Shown piece after piece: positions 1 to 9,362 of a DNA stretch of 36,373 nucleotides. Both the position numbers and the translations under genes were made by a program. Position 1 is the first letter of the stretch, and each line of letters starts with the position of its first letter. Source of the DNA: Lachnospiraceae bacterium (lineage in GTDB: Bacteria > Bacillota > Clostridia > Lachnospirales > Lachnospiraceae); assembly GCA_021770785.1 (NCBI GenBank), contig JAETQH010000042.1, positions 1-36,373 of the forward strand, given 5' to 3'. Under the pieces are notes generated by a model. It did no database searches and was not told the origin of the DNA. It saw only the letters and a list, made by a program, of their open reading frames with translations.

Positions 1-28
1 CTTCCTATTCAGACACGCTTGCGCTTGG

Positions 29-88
29 TATAAAACGTAGCGGTACATAAGGCACCAAAATACGGTGCCTAAGTGCCGACGTTTTATA
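29..88. repeat. 60-nt near-perfect inverted repeat downstream of the PBP gene
   Basis: Three nested arms pair in order. TATAAAACGT at 29-38 pairs with ACGTTTTATA at 79-88, CGGTAC at 41-46 pairs with GTGCCG at 73-78 (one G-T), and AGGCACC at 50-56 pairs with GGTGCCT at 64-70, leaving a 7-nt loop. It lies 68 nt past the PBP stop. It lacks a proper T-run on either side, so it may be a weak bidirectional terminator, an mRNA-stabilising hairpin or one copy of a dispersed palindromic element. One copy alone cannot decide between these. Confidence 0.6.
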
Positions 89-155
89 AACAGTCTGAAC
101 CGGAAGAACCGCTATCCGACCCCCAAGGCACAGGGAAGGCTGAACTGTTACGTTC

Positions 156-2429
156 TCACCCCTCATTTGCAGATGGTTCCGGAACTGCGTTGTCCTGTCC
201 CCCGGCTTCATTTGCAGGTGGTTCCGGTACCGCATTCTCCTGCCCTTCGCCTTCGTTTTCCGGTGGTTCCGGCACTTCATTCTCCTGCCCTTCGCCTTCG
301 TTTTCCGGTGGTTCCGGCACTTCATTCTCCTGGCCTCCGGATGCTTGCGGCGCACCTGCTTCTCCATCGGTTTCCCCCTGTCCGGGCTGGTTTTCGTCCG
401 TGTTATTTTCTGTTTCAGGGGTGTCAAATCGGTCGGACATCCGGGCATAGGGGAGAAATTCCATGGGCTCTAGGTTTTCGTGTATGCTTTCCATAAAATT
501 TTTCCAGATGGTACCCGGATAAGTGGATCCCATGAGCTTATCCATTTTCCGGGGCATGTCGTATCCTACCCAGACGCTTGTGGTATAATATCTTGTGTAT
601 CCGGCGAACCAGCCGTCTTTCTGGTCGTTGGTGGTGCCTGTTTTCCCGGCGGAGGGCATTCCGGAAAGCGCCAAGCCTTTTCCGGTTCCCTTTGTAAGAA
701 CGCCTGTGAGCATATCTGTCATCATTCTTGCCGCGTTTTGTTTATAGATTACTTTTTCCTTCTGAGCAGAAGCGTAAAGTTCATTTCCGTCAGCGTCTAA
801 TATTTTTACAATACAGGTGGGGGTACGGTATTTTCCGTCATTTTCAAGAGTAGCATATCCGGCTGCCATCTCAAGAGCGGAAACACCGTTGGTAAAACCT
901 CCTAAAGAGGTTGCAAGGCGGTAGTCCTCCCTGTCGAGACGGGAGAAATTCATTTCTTCTAAATAGGAAAGACCTGCTTCCGGTGTCAGTTCTTCGTATA
1001 ACTTCCATGCAATGGTGTTGACGGAACGCTCCACCGCCTGCCGCAGCGTCATTTTTCCCGCATAGCCGCCCCCTGCGTTTTTCGGCCCGTCCTCAATAGG
1101 TTCATCCACCACAATACTGTCCTGGGTGTACCCCCGCTCAAGGGACGGTGTATAAACCGTCAGAGGTTTTATAGCACTGCCGGGCTGGCGGAAACTCTGG
1201 TACGCGCGATTTAAGGTGTAGCCGGAAAAATTTTGACTGCGTCCCCCGACGATGGCCTTTACATATCCGTTGGCATTGTCAATGCACACTGCCGATGCCT
1301 GCAGGGCATAGACCCCTTCCTCGTTGGTTTCCGTAAAGCCCAGAAGCGTCCCGTCCACCGCCCCCTGTAGCTGCTCCTGCATGGACAAATCCAGCGATGT
1401 ATAAATGCGGTAGCCACCTGTATAAAGCTTCCGCTGGCACTCACTATAGAGCCCCCCGTAATATTCTTCATATGCCTCTCTGTCCTTTTCATCGGAAAAC
1501 TCATACCGGAAGGAAAAGCCCTCCTGTTCCATCAACGCCCTTGTGGCACAGTAATAGGTATAAGTCTCCACATAATCATTTTTTGCCAGAGCTTTCGGTC
1601 TCTCCAAAACGATAAAGTCCGCCTTCGCCTCTTCACATTCCTTCTCGGAAATTTTATCGTCTTTTAACATATTATCTAAGATACGGTTTCTTCTGGCATA
1701 GGTATTCTCCTTATTGGTGATGGGGTCGTAGTCTGTGGGATTATTGGGAATGGCGCATAAAAATGCGATTTCCGATAAATCCAGCTCTGAAACATCCCGG
1801 TTAAAATATCCCCTGCTGGCCGACTGGATTCCATAGTACCCGTTTCCGAAATAAATATTATTCAGATAAAACTCTAATATCTGCTCTTTGGTGTATTTTT
1901 CTTCCAGCCCGAGGGCAATAAACATTTCTTCCACCTTCCGCTGCCAGGTCTTTTCCTGAGAAAGAAAGATGTTTCTCGCCAGCTGCATGGTAATGGTGCT
2001 TCCTCCCTGGGTCGCCCTGCCCTCGTCAATAAATGCCTTCACTGCCCTAAGAATCGCCCGGTAGTCGATACCATTGTGCTTAAAAAATTTTTTGTCCTCA
2101 ATGCTGACAATCGCCGATATCACTTCCACCGGCATCTCCTCCAGAGAAATATAATAGGAATCCTTCTCTCCTTTTAACGTAGAAATCGTCGTGCCGTCCG
2201 CCGCATAAACAATACTGGTCTGGCTTGCCTTAAAAGTTTCTTCGGTAGAACTGCGTACCAGATGCTCCGCTTCTCTTTGAAGCTCCTTGATTTCTTCTGC
2301 GTATCCTCCTAAAAAATACCACCCTGTCCCGACTGCCACCAGAAGAAACAGCACCAACTGTATCTTTGCAAAAATCCAGAAAGGACGGTATTTTTTTTTC
2401 TTCTTCTTTTTTGCCAAATCTGTCGCCAC
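156..2429 (-). CDS. Class A penicillin-binding protein (PBP1A-type glycosyltransferase/transpeptidase)
   Basis: Bifunctional peptidoglycan synthase that polymerises lipid II and cross-links stem peptides at the outer membrane face. A lysine-rich cytosolic N-terminus (seven lysines) precedes one membrane segment at about residues 18-42. The GT51 domain shows EDKKFFKHNG and QGGSTITMQLARN; the transpeptidase shows SAIKP (SxxK), SVN and KTGTT. The last 59 residues are four acidic Pro/Glu/Asn repeats of 15 residues, probably extracellular and disordered. The longest reading starts at GTG 2429, one base after the ATPase stop. TTG at 2417 is a good alternative because AAGGTGG sits 8 nt before it and the protein would then start MAKKKKKKK. 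It is the last gene of a three-gene minus-strand run. Function is secure; the start is not. Confidence 0.95.
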   Translation of the reverse strand: MATDLAKKKKKKKYRPFWIFAKIQLVLFLLVAVGTGWYFLGGYAEEIKELQREAEHLVRSSTEETFKASQTSIVYAADGTTISTLKGEKDSYYISLEEMPVEVISAIVSIEDKKFFKHNGIDYRAILRAVKAFIDEGRATQGGSTITMQLARNIFLSQEKTWQRKVEEMFIALGLEEKYTKEQILEFYLNNIYFGNGYYGIQSASRGYFNRDVSELDLSEIAFLCAIPNNPTDYDPITNKENTYARRNRILDNMLKDDKISEKECEEAKADFIVLERPKALAKNDYVETYTYYCATRALMEQEGFSFRYEFSDEKDREAYEEYYGGLYSECQRKLYTGGYRIYTSLDLSMQEQLQGAVDGTLLGFTETNEEGVYALQASAVCIDNANGYVKAIVGGRSQNFSGYTLNRAYQSFRQPGSAIKPLTVYTPSLERGYTQDSIVVDEPIEDGPKNAGGGYAGKMTLRQAVERSVNTIAWKLYEELTPEAGLSYLEEMNFSRLDREDYRLATSLGGFTNGVSALEMAAGYATLENDGKYRTPTCIVKILDADGNELYASAQKEKVIYKQNAARMMTDMLTGVLTKGTGKGLALSGMPSAGKTGTTNDQKDGWFAGYTRYYTTSVWVGYDMPRKMDKLMGSTYPGTIWKNFMESIHENLEPMEFLPYARMSDRFDTPETENNTDENQPGQGETDGEAGAPQASGGQENEVPEPPENEGEGQENEVPEPPENEGEGQENAVPEPPANEAGGQDNAVPEPSANEG
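159..335 (-). repeat. Tandem 45-nt (15-residue) repeats in the PBP C-terminus
   Basis: Four units encode GQENEVPEPPENEGE twice identically, then GQENAVPEPPANEAG and GQDNAVPEPSANEG. The first two units are nearly identical at DNA level too, suggesting recent duplication by slippage. The composition (Glu, Pro, Asn, Gly) suggests a flexible acidic extracellular tail that could vary in length between strains. Confidence 0.9.
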
Positions 2430-2430
2430 C

Positions 2431-4008
2431 TTACTCTAACACAACTTTATGATAAGAAATTCCGAGCTTCTCCAACAGTTCCATCTCCCTGCGCTGACAG
2501 GTAAAAATAAAAATCTGTTCTTTTCTTTCCGAGAGCGCCCCCAATGCCTGCTCTAAACGCCTGCCATCATACATGGAAAACGTCTCATCTAAAAATACGG
2601 GAAGCTGCTCCTCCCTCGTAACAATTTCTCCCACCGCAAGGCGCAGCGCCAGATAAATCTGTTCTAAAGTGCCTCTGCTGAGGCTTTCCGGCGGAACATC
2701 CATACCATCAAAATGCAGCTGCAGCCTGCCGTCCGGTGCCACCGTGACACGGTCATATCTGCCTCCCGTCATCCGGGAAACCCATCCTGACACCGCACCA
2801 TTTAACTCGTCCTGTATCTCCTCATAAAACTCCTCTGCCAACCGGGTAATCTGGGAAGAAGCCAGCTCCACGGCCTTTAATTGAATGCCCAACGCCTGCT
2901 CCTCCTCACCGGACTGCTGCGCTGCCTCTATCTTTTCTATAATATTATACCTTCTGGTTTCCTTTTCTGCCAGTGAATCCCGCAAATTCTTAAGCATCCG
3001 CTCCGACTGCATAAGCGCCGCATTACTGTACTGGTGCAGGGAAGGTTTTTCCTCCTGCTGCGCCTGATTTTTTTCACTTTCCCGCTTCCACTTAAGGGCT
3101 GCCGCTGCACCTGTCACTGCCAAAAGCAGTTCACTCACTGCCATCCATGGCCCCGGATAATGAAAATACCCATAAACCAGCCCGTTTATCATCATCACCA
3201 GAACACTGACTGCAAATACAGCCGCCGCCATCCTCTGCTTTCCGTTTTCTTTTGCATTCCCTTCCTCCTTCTCCATATATTTCTGTTTCATTTCGTCTAT
3301 TTCTTCCGCTCTTATTCTCTTTAAATTATTGATTTCCCGCTCTGCATCCACAATGCTGCCCTGTAACCCGCGGCAATCCCGTTCCAACAGTTCTTTTTCA
3401 ATCATAAGGCCATGAATCTCTTGCTTTTTCTCGTTCTTTATTCTTTTTAAATCTTGATTTAATTCCTTTTTCTTCGCATTCAAAAGGTTTTGCGCCCGTG
3501 TAACACGGACGCTGGCATCACCGCTCTCCGCCGCGTCGGAAAGATATTCTGCTAAAATATCCGCCAGCTCCTTTCCAGTAGCCGCACCGGCCTGGGGCAC
3601 ATCATAGGTATTCTCGAAAGCCTCTTTGCTGACTCCCCCAAACAATACCTGCAAATCCCCATAAGCAACGGAAAGCTCTTCTCCGTCCGCCTCATTTTTC
3701 AAAATTTCTTTTTTCTCTTTATGGTAAAAGTTCCGTTCCAGATAAAAGGGACGTCCCTCCACAAAAAAACGCAGCGCCCCGCTATAGTAGCCCGGTGCAT
3801 GCCACGGCTCATACCTGCTGTATTTTTCTCCTGCCGCAGCTCTTCCCCGCCCTTTTTCCATACCGAAAAGCATGGCACAGAGGAAATCATGCAGGGTGGA
3901 TTTTCCCGCCTCATTCTCCCCGTAAACCACATTAATCCCCGGTGCAAACTGGTAGTTTTTATTTTGCAGTTTTCCAAAGTTAAAAATTCTTGCTTCGCTG
4001 ATTCTCAT
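2431..4008 (-). CDS. YhaN/SbcC-like AAA ATPase (Rad50-type)
   Basis: Predicted ATPase partner of the nuclease encoded upstream. The N-terminus reads MRISEARIFNFGKL, then the Walker A GENEAGKST at about residues 29-37. The middle is charged coiled coil (about 180-230 and 330-375) interrupted by a hydrophobic pair around residues 255-305 (MAAAVFAVSVLVMMINGLVYGY), as in B. subtilis YhaN. The C-terminus has the SRGTLEQIYLALRLA signature and the Walker B-like LPVFLDETFSMYD. Start chosen at ATG 4008 because GGGGAAAGT lies just before it; the frame is open 24 nt further upstream. At about 525 residues it is much shorter than SbcC. It begins 46 nt after the nuclease stop and ends 1 nt before the PBP. 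A role in DNA end processing is inferred from the family. Confidence 0.88.
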   Translation of the reverse strand: MRISEARIFNFGKLQNKNYQFAPGINVVYGENEAGKSTLHDFLCAMLFGMEKGRGRAAAGEKYSRYEPWHAPGYYSGALRFFVEGRPFYLERNFYHKEKKEILKNEADGEELSVAYGDLQVLFGGVSKEAFENTYDVPQAGAATGKELADILAEYLSDAAESGDASVRVTRAQNLLNAKKKELNQDLKRIKNEKKQEIHGLMIEKELLERDCRGLQGSIVDAEREINNLKRIRAEEIDEMKQKYMEKEEGNAKENGKQRMAAAVFAVSVLVMMINGLVYGYFHYPGPWMAVSELLLAVTGAAAALKWKRESEKNQAQQEEKPSLHQYSNAALMQSERMLKNLRDSLAEKETRRYNIIEKIEAAQQSGEEEQALGIQLKAVELASSQITRLAEEFYEEIQDELNGAVSGWVSRMTGGRYDRVTVAPDGRLQLHFDGMDVPPESLSRGTLEQIYLALRLAVGEIVTREEQLPVFLDETFSMYDGRRLEQALGALSERKEQIFIFTCQRREMELLEKLGISYHKVVLE

Positions 4009-4054
4009 ACTTTCCCCTGTTTTCCCAAACAATGCAGTTTCAAAAATTAAATCT

Positions 4055-5110
4055 TTATTCTATTTTATGTCCAAGCAACGCATTTACCCCGTATTCTAGT
4101 GCTTTTTTGTTTATTTCTTCCGCTGGCATACTCTGCAACGAGCGGATATATTCGCCCAGAATCGAGCCTGCATGTTCCTCTTTCAGCTTTTCATAGTCAT
4201 AATCCGGCTCTAACTGCTGCACCACATCCACCACCCGCTCTAACTGTTCTAAACGGCTTACATCATATGTAATGTCCGGGTTTTTCTTTCCTTTTAAAAA
4301 CAGGCGGAAATACTGATACACCGGACGCTCTGACAAAAGCTTCCCCGCCCACTCGTATATTTCCCGCTCTGCGGTCTGCCTCGTAACAAAGTAATTTTCA
4401 TGGCAGTACTCACAATTCCGGATAGGATAAAAATGCACCCTGCTGTGTCCCTTTTCTATTTCCCCCAGCCAGTAGCCATGGGGTCCCACATCATTGCAAT
4501 CCGTGGGCTCTAAGCTCCCCGCCATCACTGCCCGCTCCGGCACCAGCTGTCCGCCCTTGTGGATATGCCCCGCCGCCACATAGTCAAAGCCGTTCCTCAA
4601 AATCTGCTCCGCGGAGAACGGAATGTGGGATACGTCTCCGCCATGCGCCATCAGTATATTAATGCGCTGGCTGTTTGAGGGGAGCACATTATCGTATAAA
4701 TTTTCCCTGATTTCCCGATGCCAATAGCTCAACCCGTATACACTGACGTTCTCTTTTTCAAAATCAAAGCGCCCGATTTCCTCCTGGCGGAAAAAAAAGA
4801 CATTTTCCTGCCACTCATTGGAGAGATAGTAGGATTTCTGCCGGAGATAGTCATGGTTACCTGCCATCAGAATGATTTTGGTTTCCGGGATTTGCCCGAA
4901 AAGATAATTGACTTCCCGCAATTCCTTCTTTAACGGCTGTGCGTGGAACAAATCACCGGATATCAAAAGAAAATCCACCTTCTGCTGCCCTGCCGTCTCA
5001 ATCACTTTGGCAAAGGATTCCCAAATATCCTGTTCCCTCTTTGCACTCCAGCTTTTTCCTGCATCGGGCTTTACCCCCAAATGCACGTCTGCAATATGTA
5101 GTAATCTCAT
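4055..5110 (-). CDS. SbcD/YhaO-like metallophosphoesterase (DNA exonuclease subunit)
   Basis: Calcineurin-like phosphoesterase with the metal ligands in family order: HIADVHLG near the N-terminus, SGDLFHA at about residue 52, AGNHDYLR at about 83, MAHGGDV and AAGHIHKGG further on. These are the SbcD/Mre11 core motifs; the C-terminal third is less conserved. The frame extends upstream to 5176, but ATG 5110 is preferred since CAGGAG precedes it by about 7 nt, it starts with the canonical MRLLHIADVH, and the extension would run through a terminator hairpin. With the downstream YhaN-like ATPase it forms a likely nuclease-ATPase pair. The pairing is known from yhaO-yhaN in Bacillus; substrate here is unknown. 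Confidence 0.9.
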   Translation of the reverse strand: MRLLHIADVHLGVKPDAGKSWSAKREQDIWESFAKVIETAGQQKVDFLLISGDLFHAQPLKKELREVNYLFGQIPETKIILMAGNHDYLRQKSYYLSNEWQENVFFFRQEEIGRFDFEKENVSVYGLSYWHREIRENLYDNVLPSNSQRINILMAHGGDVSHIPFSAEQILRNGFDYVAAGHIHKGGQLVPERAVMAGSLEPTDCNDVGPHGYWLGEIEKGHSRVHFYPIRNCEYCHENYFVTRQTAEREIYEWAGKLLSERPVYQYFRLFLKGKKNPDITYDVSRLEQLERVVDVVQQLEPDYDYEKLKEEHAGSILGEYIRSLQSMPAEEINKKALEYGVNALLGHKIE

Positions 5111-5126
5111 ATTAATTACTCCTGTT

Positions 5127-5173
5127 AAAAATACCGCCTGTCTCTTTCTAACAGAACTCCCAGAGACAGACGG
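5127..5173 (-). terminator. Rho-independent terminator of the polysaccharide gene run
   Basis: On the minus strand CCGTCTGTCTCT pairs with AGAGACAGGCGG around a 16-nt loop and is followed by TATTTTT. It starts 6 nt after the glycosyltransferase stop and ends 17 nt before the SbcD-like start, leaving almost no room for a separate promoter for the nuclease-ATPase-PBP run. That run may depend on read-through. Confidence 0.8.
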
Positions 5174-5178
5174 CATGA

Positions 5179-7413
5179 TTATACCTCCAACCGGTTTTTA
5201 CACATAATATATAACTTATCTAACTCCAATCCAACCTGATAGCTTCCTTTGGGAAGATTCGCTTTAGAAAAGATGGTTTGATACCCTGCCAGGGAGACTT
5301 TCTTCCTGTCGGCATATACGCTCTGTAAATCCGGACGGTGGCTTTTTTTCGTCTTTACAATGTATATTTCCCCGTTATCCTCACGTTTCAGCAATACCCT
5401 CACCCTGTTGTGGTTGTTGCTTTCCTTCCGGCTGTTGAACATCCATCCGTTAATCTGAACCAGTTCTTCTTTTTCTTCTACGAAATCCACATAGTATACC
5501 AGAATTTCCTCCTCCTGACTGACACAGTGATATTCCGCAAATTCTCTCTCCTGCAGCTTTTTCACCTTTTCATGCTTAGAAGCATATTTCATATCAATGG
5601 AAAAATCAATACTGTCAGAAACCAGATTCGGATTATAGCAGGGGTCATAGCCCTTCAAAAACCGTGGGTGTTTTTCATACAGCTTTTGCATTTCCCGGCT
5701 TCTCCGCTCTTCCTTCTCCGCCGATTCCCGGTCAAGTCCCCGGCTGACCGACTCATGATGAATCAAAATGACATCGTTCCGCACCACATTAAAATAGCCC
5801 AGCTCTACTAACCGGAAACACAGTGACACATCATTGTATGCCACCGGAAAATCCTCATCAAACCGTCCCGCCTCCTCGAACTTTTTCCGGTCTATCATAA
5901 GACATGCCCCCGTCACAGAGCAGAAGTTATAATCCATTAAATTCCTGCCGTAATAATAATTAAAGGTATCATTCAGTCCATATAAGCCGTGTGCCGGTCC
6001 GATGGACAGGTTCACTACCCCTGCATGCTGAATCTGGATACCGCCCGGATAATACAATTTACAGCTTACGGCTCCGGTATAGGAAACCTGTGCCTGCCCT
6101 AGCAGAACAGAAAGCCACTGTTCCACCCCTGCCGTATAGTGAGGGCTCTTTTTTACCTCCTCACTTACTTCAATATCATCATTCAGGAAAAGCAGATACT
6201 CCCCCTTTGCTTCCTTCGCCCCCATATTGCACATTTTTGAAAAGTTAAATTCCATCGGACGGTATATATACCGAACCTGCAGTTCCCCGGTCTGCTGATA
6301 ATTCAGAATAAGGCTCTCAATCTCTTTTCGGTTCTCTTCCTTACTTCCGTTATCCACCAGAATAACTTCATAGTTTTCATAATCCGTATGCTTTACAATT
6401 CCGTCAAGGCACATGGCAATCATCTTCGGATTATCCTTAGATGGAATAATGATAGAAACCATGGGATTTCCCTGGGGAAAATAAGTCACCCGGTACTGTG
6501 CAATCGCCGGCAGAAACGTGACCTCGCCTTTTAGCCCGCGCCTCACAAGCGCCTCCTTTTTTGCTTTCTCGGCAGCTTCAAGGGCATAGGGTTTTGCTGC
6601 AATGGCATTTGCCGTTGATTCCTTGCGCATCCGCCAGTGGTACAGGATTTTCGGCACATGACCAATGCGCATCGTTTTTTCCATGACCCGCAGCACCAAA
6701 TCATAATCCTGAGAACCCTCAAAGCCCACACGAAGCCCGGAAAGCTCCTCAAGAAGCGCTCTCCGGTATACAGAGAGATGGCAGGTATACATAAAGGACA
6801 TAAAAGTCTCCGGAGACCAGTCCGGCTTAAAAAACGGGTTGCTGCGCTCTTTTCCGTTTTCACTGATATGGTCCTCATCCGAATAAATAAAGTCCAAATC
6901 AGGATCCTCGTTTAATTTTTTTGCCACTTCATAAAGGGCATTGGGTGCATACAAATCATCGCAGTCGCACAAAGCTACAAATTCACCCTTCGCAGCATGA
7001 ATGCCATCATTGGTGGTGCGGGAAATATGTCCGTTTTTTTCCCGATATATCACTGTAATTCCCGGTTTTTCTTCATATTCCCCCAGCACCTTGCGGACAG
7101 ATTTCTGCGTGGAAGCATCATCTACCAGAATAATTTCAAAATTCTTATATGTCTGACTCAACACAGAATCCACACATTCCCGCAGCATATTATCAGCAAC
7201 ATTATATACCGGGATTACCACCGAAAACAGCGGATTATATTCTAACTCCGTCACCCGCATGATATCGCACTCATTCGCCTCTACCCATTTTTTATATGAA
7301 TTTTCCCGGAATATATTTTTCATATCCAGTTTTAATTTTACTTTATATAACAGCGCATCTATGCCTTCGGCTTTCCATATATAATATGCCTTTTGTAACC
7401 GATTCATTAACAT
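5179..7413 (-). CDS. Two-domain family 2 glycosyltransferase with C-terminal accessory domain
   Basis: Likely cytosolic or membrane-associated transferase building the surface polysaccharide. Domain 1 (about residues 60-300) has FSVVIPVYN, the DCDD metal motif near 149 and YSDEDH. Domain 2 (about 315-590) has VSIIIPSKD, an intact LNDD near 411 and HHESVSRG near 552, so both sites look catalytically competent. After about residue 630 there is a beta-rich segment containing VQINGWMFNSR, resembling segments at the opposite end of the divergent glycosyltransferase at 13159. ATG 7413 has GGGAGG 9 nt upstream. It is the last gene of the wzm-wzt-methyltransferase run and is followed by a terminator. 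The sugar and linkage cannot be read from sequence. Confidence 0.92.
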   Translation of the reverse strand: MLMNRLQKAYYIWKAEGIDALLYKVKLKLDMKNIFRENSYKKWVEANECDIMRVTELEYNPLFSVVIPVYNVADNMLRECVDSVLSQTYKNFEIILVDDASTQKSVRKVLGEYEEKPGITVIYREKNGHISRTTNDGIHAAKGEFVALCDCDDLYAPNALYEVAKKLNEDPDLDFIYSDEDHISENGKERSNPFFKPDWSPETFMSFMYTCHLSVYRRALLEELSGLRVGFEGSQDYDLVLRVMEKTMRIGHVPKILYHWRMRKESTANAIAAKPYALEAAEKAKKEALVRRGLKGEVTFLPAIAQYRVTYFPQGNPMVSIIIPSKDNPKMIAMCLDGIVKHTDYENYEVILVDNGSKEENRKEIESLILNYQQTGELQVRYIYRPMEFNFSKMCNMGAKEAKGEYLLFLNDDIEVSEEVKKSPHYTAGVEQWLSVLLGQAQVSYTGAVSCKLYYPGGIQIQHAGVVNLSIGPAHGLYGLNDTFNYYYGRNLMDYNFCSVTGACLMIDRKKFEEAGRFDEDFPVAYNDVSLCFRLVELGYFNVVRNDVILIHHESVSRGLDRESAEKEERRSREMQKLYEKHPRFLKGYDPCYNPNLVSDSIDFSIDMKYASKHEKVKKLQEREFAEYHCVSQEEEILVYYVDFVEEKEELVQINGWMFNSRKESNNHNRVRVLLKREDNGEIYIVKTKKSHRPDLQSVYADRKKVSLAGYQTIFSKANLPKGSYQVGLELDKLYIMCKNRLEV

Positions 7414-7454
7414 CTGCTGTTTCCTCCCTATGTGCCGTTTTGCTATCCTTTTGA

Positions 7455-9362
7455 TTATTTTTTCAATTTATGGATTAGTTTCTTCAGCCCCTTTGGCGTT
7501 TTTTCCCTACACTTTGCCAGGAACATATCCCTTCTGTCTACTTTTATATGACATTTGATAAGGTCACGCCTGTAACCTCCAAGATGGCTGTTTAAATAAT
7601 GGATGTCATCTGCGATAGATAAAAACCAGTTTTCCCCGTTCTGAATATCCTTGCCTATATTAATGGTCTTCTTTCCATAATTGGCTGTATAAATATATTT
7701 ACGTTTCTCTCCATGAACATATTGCTGGAAACAGTCATCCATCCGTCGAAAGAGCCCCACCTTCGCTTCGTTCAGTCCAAACTCCGCCCAGAGCTCTGCC
7801 TCTCCTATTTTGATATAATGAATATTTTCGCTATAATAATAATATACCGTACGATAGATAAGATATTCCACCGGTATCGGAAATGTAAATACCCACTCAT
7901 AATCCAGGCAAACCAGCTTTCCATCCGACAGCCGGACAAAGTTGCTCAAAATACTATCAATGTTAGAAACTGCCAACGATTTCATGCCCTTTAAAATTTC
8001 TGCGGTCTGTTCATCACCCACTACACCAAAAATATGTTCAAATTCTTTGGTCATTCTAAAATTCACCAGCATTTCCGGCGTTCTTAAAAATGCGCCGTAA
8101 ATGCTTTCCACTGCTCTGTGAAGCGCCTGCAAAAATCCCTCTCTTTTTCCCAGAAATTTCGTCACTTCCTTCGCAAAACTTACTCCCTCCACAAAGGGGA
8201 ACACCGCCAGTCCGTCGTCATTTCGTATCATCTCAACCGGTACCGGAATATCTGCCGCCTCCTCTGTTCCCTCTCCCCGGGACGCTATGCTCGTGAGCTT
8301 CTTTCGGTTTTCCAAAAGACCCTCGATATGGCGCCTTGCCTCCGGACGCAGGGCAGCCTTTTCTACCCATCTGTTGCCATCCTCCCCGGCAATAATCTTT
8401 GTACTAATCTGAAATTCCGGCGCTCGAAGTCTGTTATATTTCGCATACAGGACATTTTTAGTAATGTCGGACTGCTCTGTCTGTCCGTTTCCCCCTCCCT
8501 GAACCTGCGTTTCCGTATTCTGCTGCCCACAGCTACTGACAATAAGAAAAGAATTGGCAAAATCGCCGAACATTCCGTCCTGACAGATGGAATCAAAGGC
8601 AAGCCTCTCATCTAACAGCTCGTATCGGTTCCGGTCATAGGATACCGTAGCATAGCGGATACTTCCGAAGGAGGGTAAATTTTCGTCAGAATAAATCTCG
8701 GAAGGAAGCTTATAATCCGGTATGGGATAATAAAATCTGCTGTCGGAAAACCCCGCCTCCCGCAGCATTTTTTGAAGTGTCTTATGAGAAAATGTCCTTA
8801 TATTTCCGGCACTCACATAGTTTTCTAAGCCGTCGAAGCATCTGCCGGTATGCTCCTCCGGCGCCCCTGCAAAATATTTCAACCCGTACCTGTTTTCTGT
8901 GGCAAGAAATAGCTTTCCCTCCGGCTTGAGACATTCCCTCACCTTTTTTAACGTATCCAGATAGGGCTGTTCCGTTTCATCGTCAGAGGGCTCCCATGTG
9001 CCTATAAGTGTCACATAGTCAAATTTTTCTTTTATTTCCATCCGGCGGAAATTCCCCACCTCAACTGTAAGATTGTCGTATCCGGCATTTCGCGCCCGGT
9101 TCACCGCAGCCTTACCCTCCGATTCCTCCACTGCCGTCACATGATGAACCTTCCTACAGAAAAGTCCCGTGAGAGCGCCGCACTCCGCCCCGATTTCAAG
9201 GAGAGACGCCCCGGGCCTAAAATCATACCATTCCAGAATATTTTCACGGATATCTGACAGCTGATAGAGAACCTCCCATGAATTTTCGCTCAACAGGCAG
9301 TTTTCCCGCTCCTTCCCATTCTCTACCGCATGAAGGAGCTTTTTTCCTGTATTTTCATCCAT
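7455..9362 (-). CDS. SAM-dependent methyltransferase fused to a kinase-like domain (WbdD-like architecture)
   Basis: The N-terminal half is a class I methyltransferase: LLEIGAECGALTG near residue 54, an acidic residue after the next strand (VTAVEES) and FDYVTLIGTWEP. From about residue 300 a kinase or aminoglycoside-phosphotransferase-like fold follows: WVEKAAL (possible ATP-binding Lys), NIDSILSNF near 470 in place of HxDxxxxN, and CLDYEW near 486 as the DFG-like metal site. The first His is Asn, so activity is uncertain. The C-terminus is basic (KTPKGLKKLIHKLKK), perhaps membrane-associated. The gene overlaps the wzt stop by 8 nt, implying translational coupling. In Gram-negative O9a-type systems a methyltransferase-kinase caps the chain and Wzt-C reads the cap; a similar role here is inference. 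Confidence 0.8.
   Translation of the reverse strand: MDENTGKKLLHAVENGKERENCLLSENSWEVLYQLSDIRENILEWYDFRPGASLLEIGAECGALTGLFCRKVHHVTAVEESEGKAAVNRARNAGYDNLTVEVGNFRRMEIKEKFDYVTLIGTWEPSDDETEQPYLDTLKKVRECLKPEGKLFLATENRYGLKYFAGAPEEHTGRCFDGLENYVSAGNIRTFSHKTLQKMLREAGFSDSRFYYPIPDYKLPSEIYSDENLPSFGSIRYATVSYDRNRYELLDERLAFDSICQDGMFGDFANSFLIVSSCGQQNTETQVQGGGNGQTEQSDITKNVLYAKYNRLRAPEFQISTKIIAGEDGNRWVEKAALRPEARRHIEGLLENRKKLTSIASRGEGTEEAADIPVPVEMIRNDDGLAVFPFVEGVSFAKEVTKFLGKREGFLQALHRAVESIYGAFLRTPEMLVNFRMTKEFEHIFGVVGDEQTAEILKGMKSLAVSNIDSILSNFVRLSDGKLVCLDYEWVFTFPIPVEYLIYRTVYYYYSENIHYIKIGEAELWAEFGLNEAKVGLFRRMDDCFQQYVHGEKRKYIYTANYGKKTINIGKDIQNGENWFLSIADDIHYLNSHLGGYRRDLIKCHIKVDRRDMFLAKCREKTPKGLKKLIHKLKK

Noticed and set aside
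159..335. Regular repeats resembling a CRISPR array
   Set aside because: Units are contiguous without spacers, keep a coding frame and encode the PBP tail.
5..496. Three overlapping frames opposite and alongside the PBP tail
   Set aside because: They are out-of-frame readings of the 45-bp repeats; low-complexity composition and no ribosome sites.
8118..8615. 165-codon plus-strand frame
   Set aside because: Antisense to the well-supported methyltransferase-kinase gene; composition is that of a shadow frame.
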